Shown one piece after another: positions 60,037 to 64,000 of a stretch of DNA of 64,000 nucleotides. Every line of letters begins with the position of its first letter. Within the stretch, counting starts at the first letter, position 1. The notes under the pieces are model-generated. The model was not told the DNA's origin. It did no database searches and was given only the letters and a program-made list of their open reading frames with translations. A program made the translations under genes and the position numbers. This DNA is from Caldalkalibacillus uzonensis (lineage in GTDB: Bacteria > Bacillota > Bacilli > Caldalkalibacillales > Caldalkalibacillaceae). The stretch is from NCBI RefSeq assembly GCF_030814135.1, contig NZ_JAUSUQ010000015.1, forward strand, positions 1 to 64,000, written 5' to 3'.

Positions 60037-60966
60037 TTGATAGAGCTAATTGGCAATTTAAGCTTGAAAGATATCATTACATTATTGCCTGTTATATTTG
60101 CTTTCTTGTATAGCTCTGTAAAATTTATGTTCTATCACTCCTCACTCACGGCGGAAGAGCTTGCGCTTCTTTCACACAAACAAAAAAAACAGAATGATAT
60201 TGCAATTAGTGTTCTGGTTTGGTCTTCATTTTTTTTAGTTCCTTCATTATTTTTTCTTTATATGACAACTATTAACGAGGCACTACTCTCTAAACTTTTC
60301 AACGGGCTGACAACTTCTGTCTTTGCTCTATTTGGCCTTGTATTCCAAGTAATAATTATAATTATTCTCATATTAAAGTTTATAGTAGATGTAGTAAATA
60401 ACAAAAAACAAGAATTACAGACAGCCTATACTGGTGATTATCGGCTGTCAACAATACCGCAGGGCAAGCTTTCTTTCACCCAAATTAGTAGGGAGTGGAA
60501 TACTTTCTTAAATAAAGTGAGCTCAATAATAAATCAAATTTATTCCTCTGGAAAATTAACATTTATTTTCGTACTTAGCTTTATCAGCCTTTATTATCTA
60601 AATATATACATTCTTTATCACGTCTCAACCATTTATGATGAACCTCAATTTTGGCTAAACCTAGACGGCTATCGAGAAATATTTTCTCTTGCTTTCTTCA
60701 ATGCTATCATGGTGGCTGTTTATATGAAACTAGGGCCGCTAATTCAAAAGACAGACTTCCGTTATCAGATCCAAATCATACAAGGTCAGGAGAAAGATAA
60801 CCAGTTGATGAAACTGATATTTGAATACCAGCGCACCGATGGGACATATATTTTAAAAGAATCAAACAGTTCCGATACCAAAGCCACCCATCGTTTCTTT
60901 GTTTATAACCCTGAGACAGATACATTGATTCAATTTGAAGGACAAAAAGTGCCGAAAAGTCAATAA
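60037..60966 (+). CDS. Four-span membrane protein of unknown function
   Basis: 309 residues from TTG 60037, chosen because CAGGGGG lies at proper distance; the open frame itself extends to GTG 60004. Four hydrophobic segments (about 10-28, 60-80, 95-120, 180-205, possibly a fifth near 220-240 of the long form) and a C-terminal soluble domain with alternating strands (FRYQIQIIQGQEKDNQLMKL split around YQIQIIQGQEKDN). No motif is recognised. It is AT-rich, stands among pseudogenes of a defence island, and is the only gene here on the plus strand. Confidence 0.6.
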   Translation: MIELIGNLSLKDIITLLPVIFAFLYSSVKFMFYHSSLTAEELALLSHKQKKQNDIAISVLVWSSFFLVPSLFFLYMTTINEALLSKLFNGLTTSVFALFGLVFQVIIIIILILKFIVDVVNNKKQELQTAYTGDYRLSTIPQGKLSFTQISREWNTFLNKVSSIINQIYSSGKLTFIFVLSFISLYYLNIYILYHVSTIYDEPQFWLNLDGYREIFSLAFFNAIMVAVYMKLGPLIQKTDFRYQIQIIQGQEKDNQLMKLIFEYQRTDGTYILKESNSSDTKATHRFFVYNPETDTLIQFEGQKVPKSQ

Positions 60967-61020
60967 ATTCAATAGCACCTAAGCTGATTGCCATAGGCTT
61001 GGTGTAGGGGTAAAAAGTGG

Positions 61021-61872
61021 TCATGCACCAGGCGTTAGCATGGCATAATCAATTCGTGTGCAATACGGTGGTGAAGTTAGGACTAGATTAACCGTATTAT
61101 CCGTAATAGGCAGCTGTTCTGATGTCGCAACATCTAGTATTACCTCTGTATTTTTTTGTATTTGTTGTCCTCTTCTATGCTTTAGGTCAAGTGCAGCTAA
61201 CAAGTGTAAGACTTCCTGTTCAAAAGTAGTATACAAATCAACAGCTTGCAGCTTTATCCTTTCAGTTGGTGTTTTAGGTTTTTTTAGCCAAGTCGGGTTT
61301 TGTGATTTAAATTTCCTTGAAAACTGCCGCAAGGTACGAAATAACGCCACATAAAAAAAAGCAAGAATATCGGGAATCTGGTTCATCTTTGCTGTATACA
61401 TCACTTCATATTCTCGTTCTGGACTTAACAAATATTGCATAGCCCTTTCAAACTTTCGAATCAATGTGACACCCTCAGCCTGAAACCAAGTGGATAAAGG
61501 ATCTGGATAAAGGATCGTGTTGGATTTCACACCACTTTTCTGATTCCTCTAGTACACAGTCCACAATCTGTTTCGTCAACGTTAAAATGTCTAGTTTAGA
61601 ATAATTTCGCCACACGCGTCTGCCCTTGGCAATTAACACCATAACCGGATTTATATCCAGGCCGATAGCAAAATAACCCATTTGCTCAGCTACATCTGTG
61701 GTTGTACCCGTTCCATTCCAAGGATCCATGACCGTTGCTGACCACGGTAAATCAAGATTCATCAACATATCCTTTACAAACAGGGTCGAATAACCTGCAT
61801 AGTATTCGTACCATTCAAGATGGTTTGTTCCATATCCGTCTTTCTCTTGGGGCTATTCTCTAAGCGTAACAT
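61021..61872 (-). pseudogene. DNA methyltransferase (N4/N6 type), frameshifted and truncated
   Basis: From ATG 61872 (RBS AGGGGAG) the protein starts MLRLENSPKRKTD. A shift near 61835 leads to GYGTNHLEWYEYYAGYSTLF, then motif I MDPWNGTGTTT. A second break near 61490-61530 leads to the long middle part and motif IV TSPPYCTRIDYAM. The frame ends at 61021 right after motif IV, where the family normally continues. At least two frameshifts and loss of the 3' end show a dead gene. Motif order X-I-...-IV resembles alpha or gamma class amino-methyltransferases of restriction systems. Confidence 0.75.
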
Positions 61873-62018
61873 CTTTGTTGTCAAAGCTCCCCTCTCCTTT
61901 ATCCAGCTTATCCTGTTTCTCCTATATCTCAAATGTTCAGGGGTAGATGCTGACTGACTTTAGTCTTTAACATTATTATGTTCGACTTATTCAATGTTTT
62001 TCCTTCTTACTACTTTAA

Positions 62019-62050
62019 AAGGCACGATTAATCAAGCGAAATCGTGCCTT
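62019..62050 (-). terminator. Hairpin between helicase and methyltransferase remnants
   Basis: A perfect 10-bp stem, AAGGCACGAT (62019-62028) with ATCGTGCCTT (62041-62050), has a 12-nt loop and a moderate T-run on the minus side. The stretch 61873-62018 shows nothing else. Confidence 0.6.
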
Positions 62051-62075
62051 CCTCAGGTTCATTTTTAAGTATCTT

Positions 62076-62400
62076 TCAAATATTCATCGAGTGAACAAAA
62101 AGTTCAATCCCCATTTCGTCTAGTTTCACTTGTGGGATAAAGCTTAATGTCTCAAACTGAAGTTCCATCCGCGTGACCAGAAAAGGACGCTCGATTTTTT
62201 CCTCACCAATGCTCCAAGTTAAAAGCCCGTGCCTCCAAGCCAGTTACAGCAAATCCCCTTCCCGTTGAACCCTTTGATATAGCGTAAACAGATCATTATA
62301 TAAGCGTTGAATATTCAGTTTGCGGGAAGGTGCTTCGGGTACATGACACCATATTTTAAAAATTCAGTGCCAAGAACAAAGCGTGTTTGCCTGGGTCCCG
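62076..62400 (-). pseudogene. SF1-type helicase/AAA protein, C-terminal remnant
   Basis: One uninterrupted minus-strand frame, broken only by in-frame stops, reads KLNIQRLYNDLFTLYQRVQ, then REGDLL-stop-LAWRHGLLTWSIGEEKI, then ERPFLVTRMELQFET, ending at TGA 62076. The succession of L-F-x-L-Y-Q-x-x-Q-R-E-G-E, G-H-G-L-L-T-W and R-P-x-L-V-T-R-x-E-L-x-F resembles a region of large DNA2/NAM7-type helicases found in defence loci. The nonsense changes and missing remainder mark it as decayed. Confidence 0.45.
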
Positions 62401-62506
62401 ACAGTCACTTCAGTCTCGAGACAAGCGAATGTGACAACTGCATGTCATGAAATATATGTTCTGCTCTAGCGCGTTTTATTGTTATCAAGATATTGTTAAC
62501 AAAATG

Positions 62507-62532
62507 GGCACGGGAAGTCCGTGCCTGTTTTT
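62507..62532 (+). terminator. Hairpin with T-run
   Basis: GGCACGG (62507-62513) pairs with CCGTGCC (62519-62525) around a 5-nt loop, followed by TGTTTTT. It lies just behind the stop of the convergent kinase gene. The remaining 62401-62589 contains no recognisable gene. Confidence 0.7.
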
Positions 62533-62589
62533 AAACCATTTGCCAGGAAAAATGTGCATTTTATCATTAAGCTTAACCTACGTAAGGAT

Positions 62590-64000
62590 TTACCGTTGTA
62601 AGATTTTTTCGATTAAAGGTTCTACACCATTTCTAATAAGCCTATCTATCATTCTTTGTGAACTAAAACGATTCACTGAATAGGCAATATATGAGAGAAT
62701 TTTGGCAGCCTTTTCTTTAGTTAGAAAAGAAAAGTTATTATTTTTTAAAACTACGTAAGCAAATGATGCGATAGGATCATATGACTCAAATGTAGGACAA
62801 GTATGTTTAAAGTTTTTTTCAACTTCTTCGATGACATATTTTTCGTTTTTTTCGCTTATCTTCATATATTCCACTAGTATATCTTTAAAAACACTATTGA
62901 TAACTATCTCTTTACATAATTCTTCACCATTTAGACTATTGATATATTGTAATACTTCTGGTGTTAGTTTTCCATTACGCAAATCATTTTTTACAATTTC
63001 TTTAAAATTGTCTTTTTGTATAATTTGGATGAGTGTTTCAATATCTTGTAACATTTCTATAGCAGATTCATATCTGTTTTCTCTGTTCTCACTTGTAGCT
63101 TTATTGACTATTGGACCAAAATCATGCCTTTCATTATTAGGGTTACCGGTGAAGATGAAGTTAATCACTTTCCCCAATGAGTAAACCATCACTTTTTTTA
63201 TCACCATCCTTCAGGGCATTCAATTGTTCAGGTGAACAGTAAAAAAACTGCCCATATGCATTTGTATACATCGTTTGATGGGAATGAATCACTTCAAAGT
63301 TCTTTCCTAATCCGAAATCAGCTATTTTCATTTTTCCATCAACAAATAAAATATTTGACGGGCTTAGGTCTCTATGTATGACATTTCGTTGGTGTATATT
63401 CGCCATTATGCTCATTAATTGTATAACAAGGTGATATTTTTCTTTCTTTGAAAGATTTCTTTCGGTAATAAGTGTTTTTAATGTGTAATCACCTTTTTCC
63501 ATTTCATACAACTGCTTGTTTTCATCAAACGAATACAATTTTATTATGCCATCTATATCTTGCAAAGATTTTGTTATTTCATACTCTCTTTTAAATCTGC
63601 TTCTAATACCAGGATGAGATATATACTCATCTTTTAATTTTTTTAATACTTTATTATCACTTTTCCGATAATAAACAAGCGCAAAACCGCCTTCTCCAAT
63701 AAGTTCAAGATCTTCAGCCTCATTTATCAATAAGAACCTCTCATCCTTTTGAATTAGTTGATAAGCATCATATTGCAATTGTTCATTAAATAACTTAAGT
63801 GCTTTTTCTCTCGTTTCCAATGCTTCAATTTCATTGATTTTCTTATCTTTCATTAAGTATCTTTTGCTCAAAATCAATGTAAAAAAATCATTAATTTGCC
63901 CTCTTTCATTAAGTTCTTTTAATTTATCTAATACATACCACCATCTTGAGGGGAACCCCGATTGATATATATCTTCAAAACCGAAATTTTGGTTAAAAAA
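62590..64000 (-). pseudogene. Serine/threonine protein kinase, frameshifted; 5' end beyond the window
   Basis: The frame is open from the window edge. A roughly 70-residue N-terminal part (SRWWYVLDKLKELNERGQ, ILSKRYLM) of unknown family precedes a Hanks-type kinase with LIGEGGFALVY, the lysine in KVLKKLK, the catalytic loop VIHRDLSPSNILFV and IADFGLGK. After NALKDGDKKSD near 63190 the frame shifts by one base, and the other frame continues VYSLGKVINFIFTGNP with kinase helix F, then a helical C-terminal region to 62590. One extra G next to an A7 run explains the break. The kinase core is complete, so it may be a read error. Kinases of this kind occur in phage-defence loci. Confidence 0.75.

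Noticed and set aside
1-64000. CRISPR arrays, tRNA, rRNA and riboswitches
   Set aside because: No regularly spaced repeats, no cloverleaf-like sequence with CCA context and no known riboswitch core were recognised by eye. A covariance-model search would be needed to exclude small RNAs.

Overview
The window reads as chromosome of a low-to-medium GC Gram-positive bacterium of the Bacillaceae. The signs are AGGAGG-type ribosome binding sites, frequent GTG/TTG starts, YesM/YesN and YtrA type regulators and BCCT/SSS transporters. The gene set would suit a thermophilic or alkaliphilic genus such as Caldalkalibacillus, but that is inference. No rRNA, tRNA or CRISPR array was seen. The central part is dense, mostly intact metabolism. 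Both ends are decayed defence islands.

Left island (1-11.6 kb): the right end of an IS256-family element interrupts a defence-type nuclease gene. Next come a complete type I restriction-modification operon (hsdR-hsdM-hsdS) and an mcrB-mcrC pair whose McrB carries an EVE-like module inside its AAA+ domain. A frameshifted RusA-like gene follows, flanked by two 38-bp direct repeats, then gene scraps and a rearrangement junction that fuses an MBL-hydrolase fragment to a 5'-truncated AbgT-type transporter gene.

Metabolic core I (13-33 kb): an M20-type amidohydrolase; an SSS symporter preceded by a 43-codon membrane protein gene; a dead acyl-CoA ligase; a TetR regulator; a thiolase plus acyl-CoA ligase operon with a sigma-A promoter and a palindrome that recurs upstream of tetR; then the acetone carboxylase operon acxABC. 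acxABC has an exact GG-N10-GC sigma-54 promoter, two upstream palindromes exactly 30 bp apart, and a convergent sigma-54 activator gene. Acetoacetate made by acetone carboxylase could feed the neighbouring ligase and thiolase. A broken S66 peptidase and a YtrA-type GntR/ABC operon with a clear autoregulatory operator follow.

Metabolic core II (33-59 kb): small housekeeping genes (glutathione peroxidase, pterin dehydratase, lipase-like hydrolase); a sugar-type ABC importer locus with YesM/YesN two-component genes, an unassigned TIM-barrel protein, an FAD oxidoreductase and a DUF4127 protein; then a catabolic operon (enolase-superfamily enzyme, two aldehyde dehydrogenases, a divergent aspartase-type lyase, Zn- and Fe-alcohol dehydrogenases, BCCT transporter). 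That operon has its own sigma-54 promoter. It sits beside a histidine kinase, an NtrC-type response regulator and an OpuCC/ProX-like lipoprotein with no ABC partner. Together these look like a regulated pathway for a quaternary ammonium or sulfonium compound, and they are the best candidate here for an undescribed system.

Right island (59.2-64 kb): remnants of a DUF2357-type nuclease, a DNA methyltransferase and an SF1-type helicase, an unassigned membrane protein, and a frameshifted Ser/Thr kinase gene running off the window. The many single-base frameshifts could be true decay or draft-assembly errors, and reads should decide.
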